A stretch of 64,000 nt of DNA, taken from contig CBDUXT010000022.1 of the NCBI GenBank assembly GCA_965371245.1, positions 1-64,000 on the forward strand, given 5' to 3'. Origin of the DNA: CBDUXT01 sp965371245 (GTDB lineage Bacteria > Planctomycetota > Phycisphaerae > UBA1845). Numbering within the stretch: position 1 is the first letter of the stretch; the number at the start of each line of letters is the position of its first letter. Positions 52,412-61,782 of the stretch are shown here, in pieces. Both the position numbers and the translations under genes were made by a program. Under the pieces are notes generated by a model. It saw nothing but the letters and a program-made list of their open reading frames with translations. It was not told the origin of the DNA and searched no databases.

Positions 52412-54379
52412 CTATGCCGGTGGGTCTGGTAAGGCCGCGCCGGCCGGCAGCGTCACCGTAAACGTGCTACCTTCGCCCGGTTGGCTGGACACTTCAACGG
52501 ATCCTCCGTGGGCGGTGACGATGAACTTAACGATGCTCAGTCCGAGTCCGCATCCGCCGGCATCGCGGGACAGCGTCTGATCTGCCCGGTAGAAGCGATC
52601 GAATGCCCTCTTCGCGGCACGGCCGGAAAGACCGATTCCGTTGTCCCGCACCTCAAAGTGGACCTTATGGTGGCTCTCGTACGCATGAAGAACCACATGT
52701 TTGACATCCCCCGAGTACTTGTACGCATTGTCGAGAAGGTTCACGAGAACGGTGACGAGCGCATCGGAATCACCGGCGATTCTTGGCAGCTCGGGTTCAA
52801 TCGCTATGTCCAATCGGCAGTTGGGCGCCCCGAACCGATCGCGCAGCGTATCAACAGCCGTGGTCACAACAGCCTCGATGTTAACTTCGCCAAACTCGAA
52901 AGTTTGCTTGTCTTGCTCCATGCGCGAGAAGGCCAGGAAGTTGTCGATCAGGCGACTGAGCCGTTCGCTTTCTTTCGTGATCAGTTGAAGGTATTCCTGA
53001 TGTTGCTCCTCGTCACGGTATCGGCCTTCGACCAACGTATCAGCGAGCGCACGGATCGAGGACAGAGGTGTCTTCAATTCATGCGATACGATCGCGAGGA
53101 GGTCGTTCTTGAGTCGGGTGAGTCGCACTTGCGTGCCCACGTAGCGGGCGACGACACCGGCCAGAATCGCAATCGCTGCGACGACGAGCACACCGCCCCA
53201 TAAATAGGTCGTGATGTGCTTGTCGGCAGAAGCCGTAAACGGATCGGAACCGGTGAGTCTCACGGCCAACCGCCAGGAAGGCAGGAACGGACTTGCCGCG
53301 GAGGTGAGAAAGGGGGAAGGCTCTGATGGGCGCGCGCCGGGGGGTTCGAGCGTGATGGTTGCATCAGGAAGCGAAATCTCCGATTCGATTAGCGCTTGGA
53401 TATCTGCCCGGATGCGACCCTCTCGGAAAATGGCGACGACAAGTCCATCCGCCGAGGCCAATCGCCACACGCTGCTTACGCCGCTAGGGCGAAACCCTGA
53501 CTCCGTCGGTCGTGGCGCGTTGGCCTCGAGATATTCCGCAGCCAGCGTCTCTCCCGCGAGCGTGGGAAATTCCAGGCCCTCCGGAACGATCGCTTGCAAC
53601 CGTTCCATCAGGAATCGGCGCTGGCTGGAGGCCAGCGATGGATCACTGTAGTCCGTTATCCGTTGTAGAAGCAACGCGAGTGCCGTGCGATACGCTTCCG
53701 CCGTAGGATCCGCTGTCAGTTGAAGGGCAAGCAACTGCGCGTTGGGTACGATCAGGCTTCCCTGCATGTCTGTGGCGTCACGGAACCTCGAATGAGCGAA
53801 GGAACCGATCAAGATGTCGATGGCGTCCCGCTTTCGACCGGCCTTGACAAGACAACGCGCCTGGGCCTGAAGAGCACGCGCAGCCAAGTTGACGTCAAGA
53901 GTGTCACTGGCCATGCGCGCGTACGCGCTGGCCGCTGCAGCGGGATCGGCGTTCTCGAATTCCAATTGCCGCGCCTGAGACCACTCCGGAGACTCAACGC
54001 TCTCGCCGGCTGCATAAACATTGGCGGGAGCGGGATAGGTCACTCTGCCTGTGACGTCATAGACGATCACACTGTCCGCCAGGCCCGCTGCGATTAAGTT
54101 TGCGAAGACTTCAGATGCCGTCGTATCCGGGTCCACTGACGCCAGAGCTTCCTGCTTCTCCTCCCAGTACTCATGCAATCGCTGCTCAAGTGCCACGAGT
54201 TGGCTCTGGTACACGGCCGTTAGCTTCTGACGGACAGCCAGTCGCTCGTTGCGCATGGCCTCGGTCATAAACCACAGCACGCACGCGGTCGGCACCGCGA
54301 CCGCGACAAGCAGCAGCGATATAACCGGCAAGAGGCTGTCGCCTCGCATCGGCCCCGTTCTGACTACCCGTCTCGCCAT
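52412..54379 (-). CDS. Membrane sensor histidine kinase
   Basis: 655 residues. TM1 is around SLLPVISLLLVAVAVPTACVLW and TM2 around TYLWGGVLVVAAIAILAGVVA at ~395-415, leaving a large ~350-residue extracytoplasmic sensor region with helical repeats (ARALQAQARCLVKAGRKRDAIDIL looks TPR-like). The kinase core follows: H box VSHELKTPLSSIRALAD, N box NLLDNAYKYSG, G1 FEVRDNGIGL, G2 GGCGLGLSIVKFIV. No HAMP domain is obvious. Phosphorylates the response regulator downstream. Confidence 0.92.
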   Translation of the reverse strand: MARRVVRTGPMRGDSLLPVISLLLVAVAVPTACVLWFMTEAMRNERLAVRQKLTAVYQSQLVALEQRLHEYWEEKQEALASVDPDTTASEVFANLIAAGLADSVIVYDVTGRVTYPAPANVYAAGESVESPEWSQARQLEFENADPAAAASAYARMASDTLDVNLAARALQAQARCLVKAGRKRDAIDILIGSFAHSRFRDATDMQGSLIVPNAQLLALQLTADPTAEAYRTALALLLQRITDYSDPSLASSQRRFLMERLQAIVPEGLEFPTLAGETLAAEYLEANAPRPTESGFRPSGVSSVWRLASADGLVVAIFREGRIRADIQALIESEISLPDATITLEPPGARPSEPSPFLTSAASPFLPSWRLAVRLTGSDPFTASADKHITTYLWGGVLVVAAIAILAGVVARYVGTQVRLTRLKNDLLAIVSHELKTPLSSIRALADTLVEGRYRDEEQHQEYLQLITKESERLSRLIDNFLAFSRMEQDKQTFEFGEVNIEAVVTTAVDTLRDRFGAPNCRLDIAIEPELPRIAGDSDALVTVLVNLLDNAYKYSGDVKHVVLHAYESHHKVHFEVRDNGIGLSGRAAKRAFDRFYRADQTLSRDAGGCGLGLSIVKFIVTAHGGSVEVSSQPGEGSTFTVTLPAGAALPDPPA

Positions 54380-54509
54380 CGTGCTCTACTGCCTCTACAG
54401 GCTTCGATCGTTTCACGTTGTGGCTGTCGGTTCCGGAGGGAAGCTCCCCCATCATCCAAAATTCGCAGCCACCACCATTCTCACCCTAACAGCCCATTGA
54501 ATAAATGTG

Positions 54510-54532
54510 GCGCCGCCCTTCGTGGGCGGCGC
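54510..54532 (-). terminator. Strong hairpin downstream of a secreted-protein gene
   Basis: GCGCCGCCC, loop TTCGT, GGGCGGCGC: a perfect 9-bp stem. It lies 120 nt past the stop codon of the minus-strand gene at 54652 and before the kinase gene. The T-content after it on the minus strand (ACATTTATT) is modest, so termination is plausible but not certain. Confidence 0.4.
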
Positions 54533-54651
54533 AAGTTTCCGTTCGGCGTCGCCCACGAGCTGGGACGCAACCGTCAAGGCGTCGGCCTCGCGTTTCTCAA
54601 CGGACTGTCAAGCGTGCTCACGAGCTTGAGCGAGCCACTCCGTCCGAGCTA

Positions 54652-55356
54652 TTACGGTGCTATCGTTACCGTAAGCAGAAACCGCATTTTGTATAGCGTT
54701 ACTATTTTATTGCCGCCTACAGCCTCCTCCACACAAGCCACGGCGTCGCTGCCAGCGCCGTCGGGTCCGGCTTCGATCTCCCAGATATCGACAGCGATTC
54801 GCCTTACGGTAGTGAGGGTGCTGCCCGGGCAACGATCGGGGTTGAAGTGGTATTGTGCTGCGTTGCTGTCTGCATCTGGCTTATAAAAACCATTCACGAT
54901 TACCGGCAGGCTAACGTTCTGATCCACGACCATGGCTCTCAGATCGACGCCGGATGTGCGGAGAACCCCCGTTCCTAGACCCGGATAGAACGGCTCGCAC
55001 CCTGTCGAGTCCACACAGTCGCTGAAATCGAAGAACAGTTCTCGGATAACCGACTTGTTGCCCCTGGCTTTGGGTACCGCCAGCCGAAAGTTTCCAGTTG
55101 TACCAGCAATGTCCACACTCACCCTATCTATGCCGTCGAAATAGCGGCCCCAAAGATCGCTGCCAATGTGATCAAAATCGTCATCCCGAAAGGTAACGGT
55201 CGCCGGGACGTCGCCACCCCCGCTGCCATGATTATGCTCGCCGTTTCCGTCGGGCGGGTTGGCCAGGGCGGTCCCAGAGATGGCCAGCATTGCCCAGGCG
55301 AGGGTCAGGACTACACATCCCGCTAATGTCGCTCCCAAAATTCTCTTGCTACTCAT
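54652..55356 (-). CDS. Secreted protein, unknown function
   Basis: 234 residues. Signal peptide: KRILGATLAGCVVLTLAWAMLAISGTALA, with likely signal peptidase I cleavage after ALA. The mature part starts with a Gly/Asn/His linker (NPPDGNGEHNHGSGGG) and continues with beta-rich sequence containing FDFSDCVDSTGCEPFYPGLG and CPGSTLTTVRRIAVDIWEIE. Four cysteines could form two disulfides. No domain recognised. It resembles the anonymous secreted proteins common in such genomes. Confidence 0.65.
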   Translation of the reverse strand: MSSKRILGATLAGCVVLTLAWAMLAISGTALANPPDGNGEHNHGSGGGDVPATVTFRDDDFDHIGSDLWGRYFDGIDRVSVDIAGTTGNFRLAVPKARGNKSVIRELFFDFSDCVDSTGCEPFYPGLGTGVLRTSGVDLRAMVVDQNVSLPVIVNGFYKPDADSNAAQYHFNPDRCPGSTLTTVRRIAVDIWEIEAGPDGAGSDAVACVEEAVGGNKIVTLYKMRFLLTVTIAP

Positions 55357-55413
55357 CGCAAATATCCTCTCTAAGTTTGTTCGTAAGATGCTGCGCCCGG
55401 CGGTACTGGATCG

Positions 55414-57537
55414 CTACTTTCCGCTGGCGGCCCCGAGTGCAGACAGAAAGTTCTCCATCACCCAGAGTTCCTTTTTTCCTCCACCGATCGTGAAGACGAT
55501 CTGCTTCCCGTCCGGATGGACGTGCGGACCGAGCAAGAATCCAGGCATCGTTTCGCCCAGCTTCTGGGCTTCTCCCCCGGCGAGGGGAATTTGCCAGAGT
55601 TCTGCGGGATCGAGAGTTCGTTGTAGGTCTCCCGGCTGTGTCGTATCGCTACTCCCCATTCTAAAGAGCAGGTTCTGTCCGCCCGGCGTCCATGTGGCGC
55701 CGGTCACTTGCCCAATAAACTCCGGGTCTTGCACGCTCAGCAGCGTACGCGGTTCTCCGCCTCTTGTGGGCATGACCATGATGGCCGTCGATGCTGACGT
55801 TTGATCGATAAGAACAAATGCCACGTTGCGGCCATCTCGCGAAACGGAGAAGTGAGCTACTTTGGAAGGCTCACGGGCATCGAACACACTTCTCTCTCGC
55901 CCCGTTGCCAAGTCTCGCGCCACGATGGTGGTCCGATTGCTCCTCTTGTTATTCCTCAAGTAAAAAACCGTATTCCCATCAGGGGACCAGATCGGTAATC
56001 GGGCACGCGTCCCTTTTTCGGGGCGAACGACCCACGTGACCGCAGCCGTGTGGGCGTCAACCCTGCAGATCCCCCGGCGTCCTTTCTCGTTCCGAGCAGT
56101 CAGCAAAATCGAGCCTCTGTCCGGCGACAGCGAGGGGCGAAGAGATAAGTCGTTGCCCAAGATGAGTTCAGGCCTAAGTTCCCGCTCCTCCCCATTGACG
56201 AGCGAACGAATCACAATCGCCAAGGAACTCCAAGACTCTTGGCTGTCTCTCCGCAAGTAAAGTAAATACTCCCCGTCATGCGACCAACGAGGCCAGAGAG
56301 TGTTGCCCAGATGGCGTTGACTGATCCGAGTCGGCGTGCCAAGACCCTTGCCCGTTGCCAGATCAAGCGGGGCGATATACGCATCTCTTAGACTGGTGGT
56401 GAGGCCGTAATAGAAATCACCTGCCCGGGTGAATCCCAGAGGCGAGATTCTTCCTATGTTCGGCTTGACCAGCTGGGGATCTCCCTGAGGTTCTCCGTCG
56501 CGGATGCGAATAGCCCACACGTCGGTATTCCCCGTGCGATCGCTGGTAAACAAAAGCCTCTGGCCGTCGAGCGTCCAGGCGAGCGCGTTCTCATGGCCAG
56601 GGTGCTCTACCACAGGAACTTCGTGACTTCCGTCGGTGGCCAGCAGGAAGATGTCGCGCTGGGGTGACTCTTCGCTCGGGGGGAAGCTATAGACCATGTA
56701 GCGGCCGTCGGGAGAAAACGGCCCGGGATTCAGCCAACGCCAATCGACCGTTTTGAGAACGCGCCCCGACGCATCAGCAACGGAAATCAGTACGAGTTCG
56801 TGAGTGTTGTTGGCCTTGATCAAGGTCGCGGTAACGTATGTCCCGTCCGGAGACCACGCACCTGGCCAAAGATATTCAACATCCTCTTTGCTATATAGAA
56901 TCCGGAGGTTGGAGCCATCAACTCCAATAAGGCGCATCTCATAGAACTGACCGTTAAACCAGGCGTAAGCGATCTGCTTACCATCGGGTGAGACAAGGGA
57001 AAGTTCGGCATACTCGTCCGACTCAGCCCACGGACCCTTGTGTGTGAGACGGCGATTCTCTCCAGTGACCACGTCGGTGATGGCCAGATCACCAGTCGAC
57101 CAGTCCACATACGTAAAGTAGCTGCCGTCGGGAGACACCCTGCCGTAGGGTAGTTGGCCTTCTCGGATCCTCCGGGCCACCATTCCCGTCATTGGATGAC
57201 CGAGTGCGGACAGGCGAACCTTGGCCTGAGACACAAGCTCAGTTTGCTTGGAAAACTGGTCGATCAGTTTCCGAAACGCGATCACAGCTTTGTGTTTCTG
57301 CCCTTTTTTCAGGTAGCACATACCCAACCGGTATTGCGCCTGTGCTGCGTAGGAGCGATTCTCTTGAGTGCTCGCGGCGATCTGTTTATAGATCTTCATG
57401 GCCGCATCCAGATCGCCGACCATCTCCTCGGCGAAGATGCCCTTCTGCAAGAGCACCGAAACCGATTGAGCCGGCACCGGTGCGCTGATAGCCAGCACTA
57501 CGATAACAGCAACCACGATACGACATTTGCATTGCAT
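55414..57537 (-). CDS. TPR plus TolB/WD40-like propeller protein, secreted
   Basis: 707 residues from the ATG at 57537 (MQCKCRIVVAVIVV), preceded by AAGGAG. The signal peptide ends near APVPAQS. Residues ~30-110 carry TPR-type helices (DLDAAMKIYKQIAAST, AQYRLGMCYLKKGQKHKAVIAFRKL). The rest is a series of PD40/TolB blades: GRVSPDGSYFTYVDW, SLVSPDGKQIAYAWF, GAWSPDGTYVTATL, PFSPDGRYMVYSF, LDGQRLLFTSDRTG, IWSPDGNTVFYLR and HVHPDGKQIVFTIGGG. A protein-interaction scaffold outside the cytoplasm; the function is unknown. No peptidase domain follows the propeller. Confidence 0.83.
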   Translation of the reverse strand: MQCKCRIVVAVIVVLAISAPVPAQSVSVLLQKGIFAEEMVGDLDAAMKIYKQIAASTQENRSYAAQAQYRLGMCYLKKGQKHKAVIAFRKLIDQFSKQTELVSQAKVRLSALGHPMTGMVARRIREGQLPYGRVSPDGSYFTYVDWSTGDLAITDVVTGENRRLTHKGPWAESDEYAELSLVSPDGKQIAYAWFNGQFYEMRLIGVDGSNLRILYSKEDVEYLWPGAWSPDGTYVTATLIKANNTHELVLISVADASGRVLKTVDWRWLNPGPFSPDGRYMVYSFPPSEESPQRDIFLLATDGSHEVPVVEHPGHENALAWTLDGQRLLFTSDRTGNTDVWAIRIRDGEPQGDPQLVKPNIGRISPLGFTRAGDFYYGLTTSLRDAYIAPLDLATGKGLGTPTRISQRHLGNTLWPRWSHDGEYLLYLRRDSQESWSSLAIVIRSLVNGEERELRPELILGNDLSLRPSLSPDRGSILLTARNEKGRRGICRVDAHTAAVTWVVRPEKGTRARLPIWSPDGNTVFYLRNNKRSNRTTIVARDLATGRERSVFDAREPSKVAHFSVSRDGRNVAFVLIDQTSASTAIMVMPTRGGEPRTLLSVQDPEFIGQVTGATWTPGGQNLLFRMGSSDTTQPGDLQRTLDPAELWQIPLAGGEAQKLGETMPGFLLGPHVHPDGKQIVFTIGGGKKELWVMENFLSALGAASGK

Positions 57538-58138
57538 GACCGGAGTCTCCTTTTCGTTAGACCACGCAAAACACGACTCATTCGCCGAAGTAGAGTCTAC
57601 ACCGCGCATGTTACGGTTTTGTCACCGTTTGATCCTTTTTTCATCTTTTTTCGTGGGCTTCCGGCCGCCCCAAACGGGCCAGATGCGGAGTTGTGCCATT
57701 CCCCAGCTATGACCGCCCTGAGACGACGGAAACCTATTTGAACCTCAGCCTCGAGAATGCCTTGCGAGAGTTTCGGTCGAACGTGTTGCTCTTGGCGAGG
57801 CGCGTTTCGCGAGCATGAGCATGCGAGGACCACGAATTGTCTTTCATGCCCGCGCGCATCTCGTTGGTAGAGCATTTCCCGTTTCCGTGGTCCGAGCCGC
57901 AGGCTTGTGCCCGTGCGGTCTGTCGCCGATTGATGGGTCGCGAAGGGCGGTGGACCCGGCATGCTAGAACGAGACATGCTTTAGTAGCCCTGGTCGTCTA
58001 TCCGAACCCGGCGAGCCGAACAAGAGAAAAGCGGAACTTGATTTAAAAGCTGCAGGTACGTATTTGATGGAGATTGCAGTTTTGCTTTACGTCGTCCGAA
58101 GCCTGGTCCGTTGGGCCTACCGACCTAGCATTCGGCTA

Positions 58139-58285
58139 ACCTTGAATCTGCGGGGGGTTTTTCGCGTGGGCGGCCCACCCGTTCAGAGGAGGGGGAATCG
58201 AATAGTCACCGGATTCGCGTCCGCCACGGCTAACGCCATGGGCCGCCCAACGCGCAAGGTTACGAGTGACGATGCCCTAGCACCC
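58139..58285. repeat. Repeat R1 (copy C)
   Basis: In the 931-nt gene-free stretch 57538-58468, 58167-58250 matches copies A and B: ends GGGCGGCCC / GGGCCGCCC, core TCACCGGATTCGCG and CCACGGCTAACGCCATGGG. It shares CCTTGAATCTGCGGG on the left with copy A and the CGAGTGACGATGCCCTAGC tail with copy B. I see no gene in the rest of the gap. Confidence 0.7.
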
Positions 58286-58468
58286 CGTTGGAGTGGGATA
58301 AACCGAGCACGCCGCACGAACGACCACGACGTGGTTGCTCGCCTCCTGCCCGTGCTTGTACAATTCCGCCACTACCCCGTGAGATGATCCTTCGGCACGA
58401 ACTCTCGATCGACCATGGTGGATCGGAGCGATGGCCGCAAGGCAACCTGGGCGACAAAGGAGTCCTTT

Positions 58469-59506
58469 ATGATGAGAGCAATGGTGAGATCCCTAGCTGT
58501 CCTTCCCATCGGGTTCGTGATGATGGGCCTGTTCGTTGGCTGCGACGGCGTAACGATCCCGGGAGATCTGCTCGGCAACGTTAACGGAAATGACAACAGC
58601 ACGGCCGATCGAGTTCAAACGAGTGTTTATGCATCCAACACCGGCGGCGCGAGCGGCCTGGCGATTCGCCCGTCCGACGGAGCCGTGTTCGCCGTGCGCG
58701 GCGATGGCTTGTACGGCCCGATTGCCGAGGGCGACGACCTTTCCACGATGACGCCGTTTGGCGCCACGAACTTGGGAGACGCCGATCTTTTCGACGCTCC
58801 GCCAAGTTCGGCGGTCCTGGCGATCACCAACACGGGTGAGTTTTGGATCGGCTCGGATTGCTGCACGACGGTGGCGGTCGTCCCACCCGGAGGCGGGAAC
58901 GCCGTACCGTTCCTTGGCTTGTTCGATGCGAGCGAGATCAAACCTGAGACAATCGCCCTTGTGCCCACGGGGTTCCAGGGTCCGCCGTTTTTCCCCGGAC
59001 GCCTTCTGTTCGGTCAGTCGACCACGTTCTCACGCATGGTAGGCGTGGACGTCGATGGAGACCGGGGCGCCGTCGATATCGCAAACCCGTCAAGCCTGAA
59101 TCGTAACGCCCACCATCTAGCCTTCGGCCTCGACGGCGTCCTTTACAGCTCTCGTGACGCAACGGGTCTTACAATCTCCGGGTTCCAATCGATCAACAGC
59201 GAGGGGCGCCCCACGGAGCTGCCCGGCACGCTCGGTGCGGCCGGCGAGACCTTCGTCGTGCTTGCCAGCGGAGACATGGTGATCCGCGGCACGTTCCAGA
59301 TGTCGGCGACCGGGTCACAGCGAGGCATCCTGCTGTACGACACCGCAGCGCAAACCATCAGCGTTGGACTCGCGCTACTCACGGCCGACGTATCGACGGC
59401 TGATGAAATGGTCATCACGTCGGACGGCTTGACCATTCTGCTGTCCCTGCCGAATCGAAACGAGATCCTCCGCGTCACGGTCAACGATGCGACCGGGTCC
59501 GGATAG
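58469..59506 (+). CDS. Lipoprotein, probable beta-propeller, unknown function
   Basis: 345 residues from the ATG at 58469, with AAGGAG six bases upstream; the frame is open to 58415. Signal peptide SLAVLPIGFVMMGLFVGC gives a lipidated Cys. The body repeats short strands: ASGLAIRPSDGAVFAVRGDG, HHLAFGLDGVLYSSRD, EMVITSDGLTILLSLPNRNEILRV, spaced like propeller blades. DCCTT contains a vicinal cysteine pair. No named family. Surface-anchored by prediction. Confidence 0.65.
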   Translation: MMRAMVRSLAVLPIGFVMMGLFVGCDGVTIPGDLLGNVNGNDNSTADRVQTSVYASNTGGASGLAIRPSDGAVFAVRGDGLYGPIAEGDDLSTMTPFGATNLGDADLFDAPPSSAVLAITNTGEFWIGSDCCTTVAVVPPGGGNAVPFLGLFDASEIKPETIALVPTGFQGPPFFPGRLLFGQSTTFSRMVGVDVDGDRGAVDIANPSSLNRNAHHLAFGLDGVLYSSRDATGLTISGFQSINSEGRPTELPGTLGAAGETFVVLASGDMVIRGTFQMSATGSQRGILLYDTAAQTISVGLALLTADVSTADEMVITSDGLTILLSLPNRNEILRVTVNDATGSG

Positions 59507-59559
59507 TGCAGCGTCGCGAGTGACCTTGCGGGTCGGTTGACGGGTCTGGCCAAACCCCA

Positions 59560-59810
59560 CAACCGACGCGTGACTGAGTGGCCCGTGGCTTCAGCCGTGG
59601 AGGATGCGAGTGGCAGACCAGGTTGGTGTCTCCCATGTCTAAACAGATGGGGGCTCCACCGCCATCGAAGCCGCGCGCGTAAGGAAGCGGTTGTCCGCGG
59701 CAAGACCGACGGTCACGCGTCCGCTCCCTGACGGTCGCGGCCGAAGAGACAGTAGGGCGGACTATTGCCCGCCGCTTAACCACAAGAAGGCGGGAAATAG
59801 CCCGCCCTAC
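59560..59810. repeat. Cluster of three repeat families: R1 (inverted), R2 and R3
   Basis: 59570-59660 is an inverted, diverged R1 copy (GTGGCCCGTGGCTTCAGCCG). 59669-59741 is a full R2: AGCCGCGCGCGTAAGGAAGC at the left and CCGCTCCCTGACGGTCGCGG at the right, mostly complementary. 59752-59810 is R3 copy 2, 22-nt arms with two to three mismatches to the 4.6-kb copy. The gap 59507-59882 holds no gene besides these. Confidence 0.7.
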
Positions 59811-59882
59811 CCCCTGAAAGCGTAGCAACACCTTACTGGAAACGGCACGAGGAGCGCCCCACTGAACGCCCCCCTACACCGA

Positions 59883-61109
59883 ATGGATCGGCGCGAAGTC
59901 TCGATCATCAGCGTCACCTTCGTGGGGCACGCACTGTGCCATGCGAGCGTGCTTGTCGTCACGGGGCTCTTGGTGCCTCTTCGAGCGGAGTTCGGGCTCA
60001 GCAAGTTCTGGGTCACCGCCCTTCCGATGACCGGCTACATCCTGATGGGCGTGGGGGCCGTCCCGGCCGGCTTGCTGACGGATCGCTGGGGCGGGCGCCG
60101 CGTGCTGATGATCTATTTCCTCCTCACGGGGATCGCCAGCAGTGCCGCCGCCTTGGCACCGAACGCCTGGATGTTCGCGGCCGCCTTGACGGCGCTCGGC
60201 GCCGCGGTCAGCCTCTATCACCCGACCGGGTTGGCGATGATCTCTCGCGGGGTGGCGCGTCCCGGCCATGCGATGGGCATACACGGGGTGGCCGGCTCGC
60301 TCGGGCTCGCGGGGAGCGCGTTCGGGCTGTGGATGGGCTCACACGGGAGTTGGCGGGCTGCGTACTGGGTTGTGGCGGTCGTGGCGATGCTGGGTGCGGC
60401 CGCCCTACTCGCAGCACCCATGAGGCATAAGCCACCGCGCGACGTCGCGATCCGGACGCCGGGCAGGTCGCCCGTTGCGTCGAAAAGCGGACTGCTCACG
60501 CTGTTGGTGATGCTCTACGCGGCCATGATGCTCAGCGGGTTTAACTATCGATCGCTGATGACGGCCCTTCCGACCTATCTGACGGCGACCGCGGGCGGCG
60601 TCTACACCGGTGGGGATCAATCGGGCGTGGTCTTCCTGGTTTTTGTGTGCGGCGCGTTGGGTCAATACGCGTGCGGGCGACTGGCTGATCGGGCCGATCC
60701 CATCCGCCTTTATGTGGTCGCGGCCGCTCTTTCGGTCCCGATGGCCCTCCTTCTTGCCGGGTCCGAAGGGATCGGCGCGAAGGGAGCCGCGGCCGCGATG
60801 GGGCTGGCGTTCGTACACTTCGGCACGCAACCGGCGGAGAACCTCCTGATCGCGCAACACACACCGCCCAAGCTGCGCGGTACATCCTATGGACTCAAGT
60901 TCCTGGTTACGTTCGGCTTCGGCGCGCTGGGGGCTCCGACGGTCGGGTTCTTTTGGAGCCGTACGGGAACCTTCGCGTGGACGTTCGTCCTCTTCGCCGT
61001 CATCGCGACCGTCGTCACGACTCTGATTCTCATGCTGGCACGGTTGGCCGTGCCCCATGGGAGCGATGAAGATGCCGCGTGCCGGGATCATGGCACGGTG
61101 AGCGGATAG
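59883..61109 (+). CDS. Major facilitator superfamily transporter
   Basis: 408 residues, twelve predicted membrane helices. The loop 2-3 signature is GLLTDRWGGRRVLMIYF; the second-half counterpart is GRLADRADPIRLYVVAA. Conserved features early on (FVGHALCHASVLVVTGLLVPLR; ALGAAVSLYHPTGLAMISRG) resemble the fosmidomycin-resistance/Fsr-like branch, which has a H-P-x-G in helix 4. An inner-membrane exporter or symporter; the substrate cannot be predicted. ATG at 59883 starts directly with the first helix. Monocistronic. Confidence 0.85.
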   Translation: MDRREVSIISVTFVGHALCHASVLVVTGLLVPLRAEFGLSKFWVTALPMTGYILMGVGAVPAGLLTDRWGGRRVLMIYFLLTGIASSAAALAPNAWMFAAALTALGAAVSLYHPTGLAMISRGVARPGHAMGIHGVAGSLGLAGSAFGLWMGSHGSWRAAYWVVAVVAMLGAAALLAAPMRHKPPRDVAIRTPGRSPVASKSGLLTLLVMLYAAMMLSGFNYRSLMTALPTYLTATAGGVYTGGDQSGVVFLVFVCGALGQYACGRLADRADPIRLYVVAAALSVPMALLLAGSEGIGAKGAAAAMGLAFVHFGTQPAENLLIAQHTPPKLRGTSYGLKFLVTFGFGALGAPTVGFFWSRTGTFAWTFVLFAVIATVVTTLILMLARLAVPHGSDEDAACRDHGTVSG

Positions 61110-61389
61110 CACGACGCCCGGACAATGCACCGCCATCGGGGGGAGGTCTCTGGCTCCCTACGTTTCTACTTCTCCACGTGTCCAGTCTCGTTGCCATGCA
61201 CCGGTCCGGGCTCGCCTTGGCCCATCTATCTTGTGCCGGCTTCGGACAAGCGGCCGACTCGGCGACCATCTTCATGGCTCGCCGCGGCCTATCGCTTTCC
61301 CGACCAAGACGGTCGGGCCGACGCGGCACATCATCTCGTCCGGTGCGGGCGGCCCAATGACCAAGAGCGTGTTTAAGAAGGCCCTTGAA

Positions 61390-61454
61390 GAGCCGCGCCC
61401 GTAAGGAAGCGGTCCGCGTTCGCGCACGAAACCGCTCCTTCATAGTCGCGGCTC
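61390..61454. repeat. Repeat R2 (complete copy)
   Basis: Left arm GAGCCGCGCCCGTAAGGAAG (61390 on) and right arm ACCGCTCCTTCATAGTCGCG ending GCTC at 61454 form a long imperfect hairpin. Half copies or full copies also occur at 16318-16340 and 59669-59741. In 61110-61389 I see nothing. Confidence 0.7.
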
Positions 61455-61499
61455 GGTTTGTCACGGCGCTTCTCATACATCCTCTAAAGAGGTGGGCCA

Positions 61500-61714
61500 C
61501 CAACCTTCCCCCCTTCGGTTCCCTGCGTCCTCTTCGGCGTCTACCCGCTCTTCGCGCTTGCGAGGTTCCCGGGGATCGCCATCGACGCCGACGCAGGGAA
61601 CAAGGCCTGTGCATCGATTGCGGCTACGACCTGACGGGCAACGTGACGAGGGTGTGTTCGGAGTGCGGCCTGAGGATCGATGAGCGCTGCGAGGGAGTTC
61701 GGAATGAGGTATGA
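61500..61714 (+). pseudogene. Frameshifted remnant of a planctomycete CGYDLTGN zinc-ribbon protein
   Basis: 61612-61690 encodes CIDCGYDLTGNVTRVCSECG, a motif that ends many short planctomycete membrane proteins. The hydrophobic stretch normally just before it appears in a different frame (LFGVYPLFALARFPGIAI, about 61530-61582), so at least one frameshift separates the two parts. No intact start remains. Confidence 0.5.
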
Positions 61715-61782
61715 TGTGAACCGATGAACTTGTTTGCCACACCTTGCTACTAACCTGCAGCCCCAGGCCCAGGAGGAGCGTG

